Shown here: piece by piece, positions 34,478 to 43,939 of the stretch
Layout: each line of letters begins with the position of its first letter
Numbering within the stretch: the stretch's first letter is position 1
Source of the DNA: Blastopirellula sediminis
GTDB lineage: Bacteria > Planctomycetota > Planctomycetia > Pirellulales > Pirellulaceae
Assembly (NCBI RefSeq): GCF_020966755.1
Contig: NZ_JAJKFT010000010.1
Span: 1,452,720 to 1,516,719, forward strand
Direction: 5' to 3'
Length of the DNA stretch: 64,000 nt
The notes under the pieces: generated by a model
The model's database searches: none
What the model saw: only the letters and a program-made list of their open reading frames with translations
Told to the model about the DNA's origin: nothing
Made by a program: the position numbers and the translations under genes

Positions 34478-34514
34478 TCGCACTACATTCGCTTGTTAGG
34501 CGGGGTGCTGTCAA
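34478..34514 (-). promoter_or_regulatory. Weak candidate promoter for the respiratory cluster
   Basis: On the minus strand TTGACA (34514-34509) is a perfect -35 box, but the following -10 region (GAATGT at 18-bp spacing) is poor. It would start transcription about 50 bp upstream of the coxB start at 34434. No other signal was seen in the 162-bp spacer. Confidence 0.3.
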
Positions 34515-34596
34515 CTGTTCTCCGCAATTTGTTGCCGGAACATCTCGTTCAAACTCGCCAAAGCTGCCTATTTTGAAACGGCGGCGAGGAGATGGA

Positions 34597-35229
34597 TCAG
34601 CGCAGGTCGTAGCGCTGCAGCGGATAGGTTTCGCCATCGATGATGCGATAGTGGGTCACGCTGCTGCAGACCGCTTGTCCGGTCGGAGGCTGATGAAGAA
34701 GGGAATCGGCGACCCGCTTCCAGTCGGGTTTGCGAATTGACGCGATCACGAATTGCGGCTCCCAGGCGTCGCCGCAAAAGGGAAAGCCGATCTTCTCAAT
34801 CGATTCGCGCTGCAAGGGGGAAAAATTCGCCAACACATTGTTGTAATGTTGTTGCGTCGCTTCTCGGTCACGTTGATCGCTGATCGCGGCGATAATCTGC
34901 GATTGCAGGTCATGCAGCTGTTGGCAAGATGATTCGCTGACATGGATCGTCAGCGTTCGTTCTCCCGTCCAAGGATCGGCTTCCAAGACGTGCCATCCGT
35001 CGAGTTCGATGGCAATCGGAGAGAAGTTGGCGGCGACTTCGGCGATCGTCTCGTCGATTTCGATCCCCTCCGCAAAACGGGCCAGGTAGGCGGAGATGTG
35101 GGGAGGATCGTCAAGATAGGCCTGATCTCCCACCAACTGCCGCACGTCGTCTTTGTACGCGCGTAGTTTCACCGCCCATTCAGGGCTGGGATCGATGGAG
35201 ACGAAGTCAGTGACGAAAGTTCGAGCCAT
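34597..35229 (-). CDS. 2H-phosphoesterase-like protein
   Basis: A 210-residue soluble protein from ATG 35229. PPHISAYLARF resembles the first H-x-S/T motif of the 2H (LigT/CPDase) superfamily, and the overall size and two-lobe strand pattern fit. The second motif is not intact: the corresponding region PQFVIASI has Gln where His is expected. Real 2H enzymes hydrolyse cyclic phosphates in RNA or nucleotides. Catalysis here is therefore uncertain and the assignment may be wrong. The neighbouring genes do not help. Confidence 0.45.
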   Translation of the reverse strand: MARTFVTDFVSIDPSPEWAVKLRAYKDDVRQLVGDQAYLDDPPHISAYLARFAEGIEIDETIAEVAANFSPIAIELDGWHVLEADPWTGERTLTIHVSESSCQQLHDLQSQIIAAISDQRDREATQQHYNNVLANFSPLQRESIEKIGFPFCGDAWEPQFVIASIRKPDWKRVADSLLHQPPTGQAVCSSVTHYRIIDGETYPLQRYDLR

Positions 35230-35439
35230 AGCGGGCGAATCATGCAGGCCGGGCAATCAAGCTTGGTAACAGAGTGGAACAAATCCGGCCTTCGCTGACA
35301 ACAGCGATTAGGGGATTTAGGTAGTGGATGCGGAAGGCCGGCCACCGAACAAATACTGATAAGGCCCCGTTTTCCCCGCAATTGGAGGCCTGAGTTCTAT
35401 CATAGTTCGCCCCACGGCGGATGGGCCGGGATTTCGAGG

Positions 35440-37149
35440 CTACATGCCGAGATAGGCCATTGCGGCCCAGCGAAGCCAGATGAATGCGATCAGCGTAAAG
35501 GTGGTCCAGATCAGCAAGCGATTGACGCGATGCATCCGATAAACGCCGAAAACTTCGGCCAGCGACGCCGGCGGGGGCGTCTTCACCCAGTCGGGCAGCA
35601 TCTTGTTCCAAATCTGTTTCCAGCGCGACAGCGTGAGATGGACCCACGAGGGGAGGGCCAATACGCGGAAAGGGCGAAACCGGACGATGTCGCCGCCGGT
35701 CATTTTCACCCGCTCGGTCAGGTGTCCTTCGAGCCAGTAATACATCGCCGCGGCGGCTCCTCCCTGATCCTCTTCGGAGGGACCGTGGAACTGGCCGCAA
35801 TATTCGGCCACTGACGGAGTCCGGCGAAATGTCTTCGCTTTTTGGCGGAGGCCCGAAACATAGTAGTTCAGCACCGCGCGCTGCCAGATGGCGGCGACGA
35901 TGACGATCGCTCCGGTCCAAAAAATCAGCCCTTCGATTCCTCCCAGCACAAGCCAGAACTGCATCGGCAACCCTTCCGCCGAATGAATTCGGGGGAGCAT
36001 TGCGTAGTAACGCTCGACCGCGAACCGATCGAACTCGGGAGAGCGGAGCGGCAGCGACTTGGCCGCTTCCTGCAATTGCAAAAAGCTGGGTTCAAGCTTC
36101 GGCTCGATCATTTCCTGCGGAGTGGGAATCGACGGATGAACCAGGAACGGGACGAAGAAGAGCGTCATCCAGGCCGCCATGATCAACAGACGCCGCCATG
36201 TGTAGGTGTTAAGCAGCGTATTCCAGGGATCGGACGCTTTGGGCGTAAACTCGTCGCCGGCCAGAAAGGTTTCATCGAGCAGCAGCCCATAAACCGGGGT
36301 CAATTGACATCGGCCCAAATTGGCCTGCCGCAGGACGGCGCCATAGAAGCTGGCTCGCGTGAAATCGGCTCCCAGGCAGCTGGCTCCCGACAAGTCGGCA
36401 TTGTCGAGTTTGGCTCCGGTGAAGTTTGCGTGGTGGCCGTTGGCGTAGTGGAGATTCGCTTCTTCCAGGTTGGCGTCGGTGAAGTTAGCGTGCTCCAGGG
36501 TCGCCTCTTCCAGGTCGGCATGACGCAGCTCGGCGCCGCTACAGTCGGCGTCGGTCAGAATCGCTTGTTGGGCTCGCATGCGAACAAGTTTCGCCCCCGT
36601 CAGACGGCAGTCGCGGCAATCCGCTTCGACCAGGTCGACGCTAGACAAATCGGCCTGACCCAGATTGGCGGCGATCGCCATCACGCCGGTCAGGGCCGCG
36701 TCAGTGAGCCGCGCGCCGGTCAAATCAGCGCGGGAAAGGTCGGCTCGGGCGAGGTTCGTCCCTTGGAAGTCGGCCTGTTTACCGCTCACTTCGCGGAGAT
36801 CCGCGCCGGCGAGCTCCGCCTGGCAAAAGAAGGCTCCGTCGAGGTTGGCGCCCCGAAAATCAGCCCTGCGGAGCGATGCGCCCTCCAGATGGACCGGCTC
36901 AAAACGGGGATTGTCGACCGCCGGTTGTTCCAAACGCCAGCGGTTCCAACGCGCAAACCGTTCGGCCGAACCCGGCTGCAGGGCCAGTTCGGCCTCCAGT
37001 CGAGCCAAATGAGCCCAGTCGCCGCTAAAGCTGGGGTGTCGCTGGCGCAATTCGACCAATCTCTCGGGCGTCAGCGCCGCCTCGTTGTAGGGCGCTCTGG
37101 ACGCTCGGCGAGATTCGGTGAAAATAGCGCCTCCGGGCTGAGAATTCAT
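35440..37149 (-). CDS. Pentapeptide-repeat membrane protein
   Basis: A 569-residue protein. After about 85 residues of Glu/Arg-rich helix, residues about 85-290 are pentapeptide repeats of the A(D/N)Lxx type (ADLRGANLDGAFF, ADLSRADLTGARL and similar), which fold as a right-handed quadrilateral beta-helix. A membrane helix (about 325-345), another near 405-425 and one at the C-terminus follow, with a soluble, basic part between. The repeat domain mimics DNA in some quinolone-resistance proteins, but most members have no known role. It is divergent from the ABC-F gene with a 184-bp shared upstream region. Confidence 0.85.
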   Translation of the reverse strand: MNSQPGGAIFTESRRASRAPYNEAALTPERLVELRQRHPSFSGDWAHLARLEAELALQPGSAERFARWNRWRLEQPAVDNPRFEPVHLEGASLRRADFRGANLDGAFFCQAELAGADLREVSGKQADFQGTNLARADLSRADLTGARLTDAALTGVMAIAANLGQADLSSVDLVEADCRDCRLTGAKLVRMRAQQAILTDADCSGAELRHADLEEATLEHANFTDANLEEANLHYANGHHANFTGAKLDNADLSGASCLGADFTRASFYGAVLRQANLGRCQLTPVYGLLLDETFLAGDEFTPKASDPWNTLLNTYTWRRLLIMAAWMTLFFVPFLVHPSIPTPQEMIEPKLEPSFLQLQEAAKSLPLRSPEFDRFAVERYYAMLPRIHSAEGLPMQFWLVLGGIEGLIFWTGAIVIVAAIWQRAVLNYYVSGLRQKAKTFRRTPSVAEYCGQFHGPSEEDQGGAAAAMYYWLEGHLTERVKMTGGDIVRFRPFRVLALPSWVHLTLSRWKQIWNKMLPDWVKTPPPASLAEVFGVYRMHRVNRLLIWTTFTLIAFIWLRWAAMAYLGM

Positions 37150-37333
37150 GTTCGCTGTGGTGCGTTCCGCCCGACGAGTGAGCCTACTCCCCTCGCCGTG
37201 TTCCGTTCGTGTCCTGCCGTCGCTAGAAATGGGGCAAAGTTAGGATACGGCGGTTCCACCATCTTGGGTAGGTTTGAGTTCGTTAAGAATTGGTTAGCAT
37301 TCTTTCATTTTTTCCTTTTGAGATCGAAGCTCC

Positions 37334-39136
37334 GTGACTCCGCTGATCCAGATTCAAAATGCCGTCAAACGATTTGGCCATAAAGTGCTGCTTGATGGAG
37401 CGAGCGTCTCGCTGGTCGAAGGGCAAAAAGTTGGCATGATTGGGCGGAATGGCGCCGGCAAGTCGACCTTGTGCCGCGCGATTCTGGGGGATGAGGATCT
37501 GGAGAAAGGGGAAGTCATCCTTCACCCGAAGCTCCGGCTCGGCTATCTGCGGCAGCACGATCCGTTTGAAGAAGGGGAGACCGTCGTCGGCTTTTTGATG
37601 CGCGACAGCGGTCAGCCAGACTGGAAGTGCGGCGAAATCGCCGGCCAGTTCGAGATCAAAGGGGCGATGCTCGAGACGCCGGTTCGGCAGCTCTCAGGCG
37701 GTTGGCAAACCCGCGTCAAGCTGACGGCGCTGCTGCTGCATGATCCGAACTACCTGCTGCTCGACGAACCGACGAACTTCCTCGACTTGCGGACGCAGAT
37801 GCTGCTGGAGCGGTTCTTGCTCGATTTCCGCGGCGGCGTGATGGTCGTCTCCCACGATCGGGCGTTTTTGAAACAAACCTGCACCCACACGCTGGAACTT
37901 TCCCGCGGCAAGTTGCAGATGTTCCCCGGCGACGTCGACGCTTACCTGGTGGTGCAGGAAGAACGGAAAGAGCACGATCAACGCGTCAACCAGGCGACCC
38001 GCGCCAAGCAGAAGCAGCTGCAACGATTCATCGAGAAGAACCGCGCTCAGGCGAACACCGCCAGCCAGGCCCGCAGCAAAGCGAAACAATTGGACCGGCT
38101 GCAACTGATCGAAATCGAAGAAGATGAAGCGTCGGCCTACGTCCGCGTGCCGCTGGTCGAGAAGCGCAAAGGGACCGTCGTCCGCTGCGACAACATGACG
38201 ATCGGCTATCCGACCAAGAAGATCGCCGATGAAGTGACGCTCGATATCGAACACGGCGGTCGCATCGGCGTGGTCGGCGACAACGGCCAGGGAAAAACGA
38301 CGTTGCTGCGAACGCTGGTCGGCTCGATCGATCCGCTGGTCGGGGATGTGAAATGGGGGCACCACGCCGACGTCGGCGTTTACGCTCAGCACGTTTACAC
38401 GACCTTGCCGGGAAATGAGACGGTCGAAGAGTATCTGCGGACTGCGGCCGATCCGGACGTCAGCACGCAACAAGTGCTGAACGTGGCCGGGAGCTTCCTC
38501 TTCCGCGGCGACGACGTTCGCAAAAAGATCAAGGTTTTAAGCGGGGGTGAGCGAGCTCGTCTCTGTCTAGCTGGACTGCTGCTTGGCAAACACAACGTCC
38601 TGATTCTCGACGAACCGGGGAACCATTTGGACGTCGAAACGGTTGAGTCGCTCGTTCGTGCGCTGGAGACCTACAACGGCACGGTGATTTTCACCAGCCA
38701 CGATCGCTACTTCATGAAGAGCGTCGCGACCAATATCGTCGAAGTCCGCGACGGCCGGGTCATTCATTTTCCTGACGACTATGATCACTACGTCTATCGC
38801 CTCAATCAGGAAATCGACGAAGAAGGGGGCGCTGCGCCGGGAGGCAAATTGCCGGCCAGCAGCGATCATCATTCCGCAGGCGGCGACAAGGGAGATCGTC
38901 GCGATCGCAACAAGCAGTTGCGGACGATGCGAAAAGATCTGAAGAAGATCGAAACCAAGATCGCCGAGATGGACGACGAAAAAAAGAAGCTCAATGACAA
39001 GTTGATGAAGCTGACCGATGCGAAGGAAGCGGAGAAAACCCACACGCAGCTAGTCGCGGTGACCCAGGAATTGGAGCAACTGGAAGAGCAGTGGCTGGCG
39101 CTGAACGAAGAGTTGATGGAAGCGGACGGCTACTAG
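37334..39136 (+). CDS. ABC-F family ATPase
   Basis: A 600-residue soluble protein from GTG 37334 with two ABC domains and no membrane segments. The first has Walker A GRNGAGKST, signature LSGGWQTRVKL and Walker B YLLLDEPTNFLDL; the second has GDNGQGKTT, LSGGERARLCL and VLILDEPGNHLDVE. The linker between them is rich in Lys, Gln and Glu (about 215-260) and reaches towards the ribosome E site in known members. A C-terminal coiled coil (about 525-600) matches the Uup type. ABC-F proteins relieve ribosome stalling or, in Uup, act on DNA structures. Drug resistance is not implied. Confidence 0.92.
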   Translation: MTPLIQIQNAVKRFGHKVLLDGASVSLVEGQKVGMIGRNGAGKSTLCRAILGDEDLEKGEVILHPKLRLGYLRQHDPFEEGETVVGFLMRDSGQPDWKCGEIAGQFEIKGAMLETPVRQLSGGWQTRVKLTALLLHDPNYLLLDEPTNFLDLRTQMLLERFLLDFRGGVMVVSHDRAFLKQTCTHTLELSRGKLQMFPGDVDAYLVVQEERKEHDQRVNQATRAKQKQLQRFIEKNRAQANTASQARSKAKQLDRLQLIEIEEDEASAYVRVPLVEKRKGTVVRCDNMTIGYPTKKIADEVTLDIEHGGRIGVVGDNGQGKTTLLRTLVGSIDPLVGDVKWGHHADVGVYAQHVYTTLPGNETVEEYLRTAADPDVSTQQVLNVAGSFLFRGDDVRKKIKVLSGGERARLCLAGLLLGKHNVLILDEPGNHLDVETVESLVRALETYNGTVIFTSHDRYFMKSVATNIVEVRDGRVIHFPDDYDHYVYRLNQEIDEEGGAAPGGKLPASSDHHSAGGDKGDRRDRNKQLRTMRKDLKKIETKIAEMDDEKKKLNDKLMKLTDAKEAEKTHTQLVAVTQELEQLEEQWLALNEELMEADGY

Positions 39137-39198
39137 AAACGATTTCGTCTTCCTTGCGGCGGCGAGTAGAATAGAACGATCGCGAAACGGAGAATCCC

Positions 39199-39459
39199 AT
39201 GGCGACCGACTCGACGCACGAACTGCAGCAATTTCACCAATTCATTGGCGAGCGTCTGGCTAGCGGCGCAGAAATGAGCGTCGCGGAGGCGGTTGCGGAG
39301 TTTCAGCATTATCAGGCCGAACTAGAGCGGCTGCGAGTTGAGCTGCAGCCGGGTCTAGAGAGGATGCAGCAGGGGGAGTTTACTGAGCTGGACGCCGAAG
39401 CGGTGAAGCGTCGGGCACATGAGCGCTGGCAATCTCGTTCCAGCGGAGAGAATGCGTGA
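39199..39459 (+). CDS. Antitoxin-like protein of a ParE-type pair
   Basis: An 86-residue, mostly helical and acidic protein. The stop overlaps the start of the toxin gene in GTGA (39456-39459), the usual arrangement for antitoxin followed by toxin. The C-terminal half (GEFTELDAEAVKRRAHERWQ) resembles the toxin-binding segments of ParD-like antitoxins. The N-terminus has no clear DNA-binding motif. The TA assignment comes mainly from the neighbouring gene. Confidence 0.6.
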   Translation: MATDSTHELQQFHQFIGERLASGAEMSVAEAVAEFQHYQAELERLRVELQPGLERMQQGEFTELDAEAVKRRAHERWQSRSSGENA

Positions 39460-39752
39460 GCGGTCGCGTATTCTGGGATTCTCGAGCGCAGACCGATCTA
39501 GATTCGATTATCGACTACATCGCGATTGAGCAGCAGAGCCCGCAAAACGCCGATTCATTTCTAGGCGATGTTTTCGAGAAGGCGAATTTGTACGCCTCCA
39601 ATCCGCTTTTGGGGGAATTGCGAGAAGATCTCGGGCCGGGGCTTTGAGTCTTTGCCGTTCATTCCTGCATCGTCGTTTACGCGGATGTCGCCGAGGGAAT
39701 CTACATCCTGCGAGTCATCCATGGTTCGCGCGACTACAAACGTCTCTTCTGA
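39456..39752 (+). pseudogene. ParE/RelE-type toxin gene with an in-frame stop
   Basis: Starting at GTG 39456, the frame reads a RelE/ParE-superfamily toxin (VFWDSRAQTDLDSIIDYIA, then SNPLLGELREDLGPGL) until TGA at 39645-39647. The same frame then continues without another stop until 39750-39752 as VFAVHSCIVVYADVAEGIYILRVIHGSRDYKRLF, which is exactly the expected C-terminal half of ParE. A single C-to-T change (CGA Arg to TGA) at 39645 explains the interruption, giving a 63-residue truncated product. The lesion may inactivate the toxin, or be a sequencing error. No frameshift is required. Confidence 0.82.
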
Positions 39753-39757
39753 AACGC

Positions 39758-40567
39758 CTAGTCCAGACTCGCCATCCGTTCAATCAACTGCGTGATCTTC
39801 GCACGCTGATCGCTGAGAGCCTCGAGCGACGCGAGAATCTTGTCGGAGAGTTGGCGGTTCTTCTCGTGCAGGAGCGACTCGTCTTCTGCAGGAACGCCGT
39901 CGAACGAATCCTCGAGCGTCGTCAAGTCGCTCAGGACCGCGGCGCTTAAGGCGAAGGCGTTGTCGGCGAACGAATCGATGCGGTCTTCGATCATCGTCAG
40001 TTCCGCGAAAGCCTCGTCGACAACCAGAATTGCGAACGACCTGTTTTGGTCGAGATTGCCGAATCGTCCGCTTGATCGCAGATCGGCCAACACGCCGGTA
40101 GGGCCGCCAAGTTGAGCGGTCGTTAGATTGGGTCGGATCCCTTCTTCGCGAATTGGAAACTGGATCGGGCCGCAAGTTTGGTAGTCAAACGAGCCGTCGA
40201 GGATGCGGCGACCGTCAACTTCTACGCGCGCCAGGTTGTCGATCTCAAAAAGTGCGGCGTCGATCGAATGTGAATTCTCTTCCCGCAAAGCTACGCTAAT
40301 CTTGCCGATTTGCGTACGGATCAGATCGAGCGTCAGTTGCGACTCGGCGGCCAATCGGGATACCGCGTCTACATGTTCGAGATCGGCGGAAAACGAAGCC
40401 AATTGCGGGGCCAGCTTTCCCGGCTGGGAAGACGCGTCGCCATGAGCGCGGACGATTCGCTCGGACTCCGCCAGGATCGTGCTTGGCGCCGTTACGGCGT
40501 TTGACGCTTGGGCGCTTTCCAGGAGCGTACGCTCCAATCCGCTCAGTTGTACGCCAATTCGGATCAT
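39758..40567 (-). CDS. Flagellin-like helical protein
   Basis: A 269-residue protein with long amphipathic helices at both ends. The middle segment VEVDGRRILDGSFDYQ resembles the flagellin and hook-associated protein sequence around NGxxLLDGS. The C-terminal region (AFALSAAVLSDLTTLEDSFDG onward) has the heptad pattern of flagellin D0/D1 helices. The conserved N-terminal flagellin start (SLNRT-like) is not obvious, so it may be a derived appendage protein rather than a filament subunit. It lies 17 bp downstream of a GGDEF/HD gene on the same strand. Confidence 0.45.
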   Translation of the reverse strand: MIRIGVQLSGLERTLLESAQASNAVTAPSTILAESERIVRAHGDASSQPGKLAPQLASFSADLEHVDAVSRLAAESQLTLDLIRTQIGKISVALREENSHSIDAALFEIDNLARVEVDGRRILDGSFDYQTCGPIQFPIREEGIRPNLTTAQLGGPTGVLADLRSSGRFGNLDQNRSFAILVVDEAFAELTMIEDRIDSFADNAFALSAAVLSDLTTLEDSFDGVPAEDESLLHEKNRQLSDKILASLEALSDQRAKITQLIERMASLD

Positions 40568-40584
40568 TGCAGGTTCCCTGCCTA

Positions 40585-42825
40585 CTAGCGCCGATCGTCG
40601 GCAGGAGGCTTTTTGAATTTTGCGGCCAGGCGATCCCAGAAGGTGGGAGCTTCCTTTTCTTCGCCGACGACCCCTTCGCTGAAGTCGTGCACCATCAGGT
40701 ACGACTGCAAGCTCGCCATCAATTGTCGAGCACGCTGCAGCGCGTCGCTACGGCGACGATCGCGACTGCGGCGTGGGGCCACCGAAACTTCGATCACAGT
40801 GGTCGTCATGCCTCGTTCGTCTTGTTGTTCGCGGGGACGGATCGTCATGACTAGCGCGGTCCCGCGATCAGAATTGCGACGCGTCAGGCCGAACGTGTCG
40901 CCGTCGAAAGCCAAGGTTAGTTGCTGTTCGCTGGTGTCGATCACTTCGGCGACATGGTCGGTCAGGAAGCCGCGCATCTTTTCCCAGACCATCTTCAGCG
41001 GCGCGCGGGTCGTCATCGTCCGTTCGACCAGGGCGTTCGGCGAGCGGTGGGCGAACCACGACGACCACCAGTGACGGCGTTCTCGTTTTTCCGTTTCGTC
41101 GCGACCCGAGCCGAGTTGGATCACCATGTTGCGGCCGAGCTCTTTCGCTTGCAAAAGCGCGCGGTCGGCTCGGTTGAGCATTGATTCCGGGGTGTCGCCC
41201 GCTTGCAGTTCGGTAACGCCGAAGCTGGCGGTCAGGTTCTTGCCGCCGAGCGAAGGCTGCGCCGTCGCCGCGACTTCCTGGCGAATCGCTTCGGCTCGCT
41301 GGGCGGCCGTTTTCATGTCGCACTGACCGCAGACCAGCACGAACTCTTCGCCGCCGTAGCGAGCCGCCACATCGCCGGGCAGCGCGTGTCGTTTCAAGTG
41401 CGATGCGAAGCTGACCAGCGCGTCGTCGCCGGCCGGGTGTCCGTAGTTGTCGTTGATTCGTTTGAAGAAGTCGATGTCGCAGATGATCAGGCTGCAAGGA
41501 CGATTCGTCTGATTGTGCTTGCGAACCATCTCGTGCAGCGAACGGTCGAGTTCGGCGCGGTTCGCCAGGTTGGTTAGCGGGTCGCGAGTCGCTTTCACAT
41601 GCAACGAACGAAGCTGCTCTTCCAGGCGTTGGATACCGCTCGCGTCGCACAACTGCAGCGTAGCGCCGCGGCCAACGCCATCTTCGGTAATGACCGGAGA
41701 GATATGAGCGGTGATCGCCGAGTATTCGCCTTGAGCGTCGCGGATCGTCAGGCGGAGCACTGATTGCAGACCGCTTTGAATCGCGGCGGCGAGCGGATCT
41801 TCGCGTTCCGGCAGGAAGCGTCCCGAGGCGTCTCCCATGCCGACCAGCTTTGGCGACCAATTACGGTTGAGGACCGATTCGGACGAAAGTCCAGTCAGCG
41901 TTTCGGCGGCATGGTTCCAGCGCAGGATCTTCAAGTCGGCGCCGACGTAGATTAAGCCGTCGTGGACGTTGCGAAACAAGTTTTCGTGGAACAGGTTCAG
42001 CAATTGATTGGGACGTGCGACGCGCTGCGGATTGACGAGGTCCCAATGCGAATTCGCTTGCGTCGGCGACAAGTCGCGCAGCCATTGTTGAGCGACGTCA
42101 TGTTGCAGTTTGTTCGAGAATCGCATTTGGAACGTGCAGAAGTCGCTGACCAGTTCCGGATCGAACTGCGAGCCGGCGTAGGCGAACAACTCGGCCAAGG
42201 CGCGGTCTTTGCTGCGAGCGCGACGATAGACCTGGTCGGTCGTCATCGAGTCGAACGCGTCGACGATCGCCAGCATCCGGGCGCCACGCGGGATGTCGTC
42301 GCCGCAGAGTGGGAACGCACGTTTGCTGCCGTCGAACCAGGCGCCAGCGTGTCGAATGACCGACATGATGCCGGCGTCCGAACAGCAATGTTCGATGATC
42401 TCGACCCCGGCCGCATGATGTTCGTCCATCAGGGCCAGTTCTTCTTCGTTCAGCTTGCCGGGCTTGGCGAGCAGGTAGTCGGGGACCGCTAACTTGCCGA
42501 TGTCGTGCAGCAGCGCGGCGACTTCCAGTTCGTCCCGTTCGGCGTGCGAGTTGCCGCGGATCGCCGACCAGGTGGAAATAGTGGTCGCGACGCGCAGCGA
42601 GTGGGCGGCGGTCGGAGGGTGTTTCGCTTTGAGGGCGGTGAACAGACTGCTGGCGACGCCGAGTCGTACCTGGACGAGTTGATTTTGTTGCTCGAGAGCG
42701 GCGGCTACGAGCGCTTCATCGTCGACATCCTCGGTACGCTGCAACATCTGCTGCAACGCTCCGAAGCGATGATCGGCCGATTCTCCAGGATCGACGCCGA
42801 AGTTGGCGGATGAATCTGTGTCCAT
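40585..42825 (-). CDS. HD-domain, PAS and GGDEF protein (c-di-GMP signalling)
   Basis: A 746-residue protein without membrane segments. An HD hydrolase domain (about 65-220) has HSLRVA, LLHDIGKL (His107, Asp108) and DEHHAAG, similar to HD-GYP but the GYP loop is degenerate. A PAS domain follows (about 275-390), then GGDEF (about 405-570) with RYGGEEF at 490-496, which is an active-type signature. No RxxD inhibitory site precedes it. The C-terminal 170 residues, with GDTFGLTRRNSD, match nothing known. It probably makes c-di-GMP and may also degrade it or another substrate. Confidence 0.85.
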   Translation of the reverse strand: MDTDSSANFGVDPGESADHRFGALQQMLQRTEDVDDEALVAAALEQQNQLVQVRLGVASSLFTALKAKHPPTAAHSLRVATTISTWSAIRGNSHAERDELEVAALLHDIGKLAVPDYLLAKPGKLNEEELALMDEHHAAGVEIIEHCCSDAGIMSVIRHAGAWFDGSKRAFPLCGDDIPRGARMLAIVDAFDSMTTDQVYRRARSKDRALAELFAYAGSQFDPELVSDFCTFQMRFSNKLQHDVAQQWLRDLSPTQANSHWDLVNPQRVARPNQLLNLFHENLFRNVHDGLIYVGADLKILRWNHAAETLTGLSSESVLNRNWSPKLVGMGDASGRFLPEREDPLAAAIQSGLQSVLRLTIRDAQGEYSAITAHISPVITEDGVGRGATLQLCDASGIQRLEEQLRSLHVKATRDPLTNLANRAELDRSLHEMVRKHNQTNRPCSLIICDIDFFKRINDNYGHPAGDDALVSFASHLKRHALPGDVAARYGGEEFVLVCGQCDMKTAAQRAEAIRQEVAATAQPSLGGKNLTASFGVTELQAGDTPESMLNRADRALLQAKELGRNMVIQLGSGRDETEKRERRHWWSSWFAHRSPNALVERTMTTRAPLKMVWEKMRGFLTDHVAEVIDTSEQQLTLAFDGDTFGLTRRNSDRGTALVMTIRPREQQDERGMTTTVIEVSVAPRRSRDRRRSDALQRARQLMASLQSYLMVHDFSEGVVGEEKEAPTFWDRLAAKFKKPPADDRR

Positions 42826-43041
42826 AGGGCGCGGGCGTCTAGCTGGCGAAACAGGATTCTGAACCCGGCAATGAGGCTCAGAACGGATTTTTAGGACTTT
42901 GCTGAAAACCTAGGTCGCAGATTGGCTACAGTCAAACTGCTAAACTAGGAGAGTCCGACTCGTTGCCGACAGCCCAGCGATGAGCTAACGTAATCGGCGC
43001 CGAATGTGGCGGTCCTAGCGAATATCCTGGAGGCGAGACAA

Positions 43042-43896
43042 ATGCGACTGGTCACCTATCAAAGCGAAGCGGGTCCCCGTGCTGCCGTTGCTCGGGGGGA
43101 TGATTTCATTGATCTTCACCATACCGATCACACTCTCCCTACCGATATGAAGTCCCTGCTAGCGATGGGGGACGTCGCTCGCGAAAAAGTGCTCGCCGCC
43201 ATGGAGCACGGCGATCCGATTCCGCAGGGCTCCCGAATTCTGACGCCGATCATCAATCCGCAAAAAGTGATCTGCGTCGGTCTGAATTACGCCGATCACG
43301 CCAAAGAGACCGGCGCCACCGTCGGGGACGAGCCGATTATTTTCAACAAGTTTCCCTCGGCCCTGATCGCCGACCATGACGAGATTCACTTGCCGCCGGA
43401 AAGCAGCCAGGTCGATTACGAAGCGGAACTGGTGGTCGTGATCGGAACTGCTGGCAAGCATATCCCGCAAGGGGAAGCGATGAGCCATGTCGGCGGCTAT
43501 TGCTGCGGCAACGACATCTCAGCTCGCGACTGGCAAAAGGGGAAGCCGGGCAAGCAATGGCTGCTCGGGAAAACGTTCGACACCTTCGCTCCGCTCGGGC
43601 CGATCCTTTACACCCCCGACGAAATCGCCGATCCCAGCAACCTGACGATCCGCATGCGTCTCAATGGGGAGACGATGCAGGAGTCGTCGACCAGCCAGCT
43701 GATCTTCAAGATCGATTTCCTGATCTCCTACCTCTCGAACGTGGTGATGCTGCAGCCGGGCGACTTGATCTTTACGGGGACGCCGCATGGGGTCGGCGTC
43801 GCTCGCGATCCGCAAGTCTTCCTGCAGCCAGGGGATCAGCTGGAAGTCGAAATCGAAGGGCTAGGCGTTCTGACCAATCGCGTCGCGATCCGCTAG
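43042..43896 (+). CDS. Fumarylacetoacetate hydrolase (FAH)-family protein
   Basis: A 284-residue enzyme starting at ATG 43042 with GGAGG eight bases upstream, so the earlier in-frame Met at 43006 is rejected. Motifs of the FAH fold are KVICVGLNYADHAKE, a metal-binding DYEAELVVVIG, GNDISARDWQ, and TGTPHGVGVARDP. Members cleave or isomerise C-C bonds in beta-dicarbonyl acids, such as 2-hydroxyhepta-2,4-diene-1,7-dioate isomerase or acylpyruvate hydrolase. The substrate cannot be chosen from the sequence. Two hairpins follow the gene. Confidence 0.88.
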   Translation: MRLVTYQSEAGPRAAVARGDDFIDLHHTDHTLPTDMKSLLAMGDVAREKVLAAMEHGDPIPQGSRILTPIINPQKVICVGLNYADHAKETGATVGDEPIIFNKFPSALIADHDEIHLPPESSQVDYEAELVVVIGTAGKHIPQGEAMSHVGGYCCGNDISARDWQKGKPGKQWLLGKTFDTFAPLGPILYTPDEIADPSNLTIRMRLNGETMQESSTSQLIFKIDFLISYLSNVVMLQPGDLIFTGTPHGVGVARDPQVFLQPGDQLEVEIEGLGVLTNRVAIR

Positions 43897-43939
43897 CGAC
43901 GTGGTCCGGTTTGCGCGGATGCGTAAGAAAAAAGTTCAA

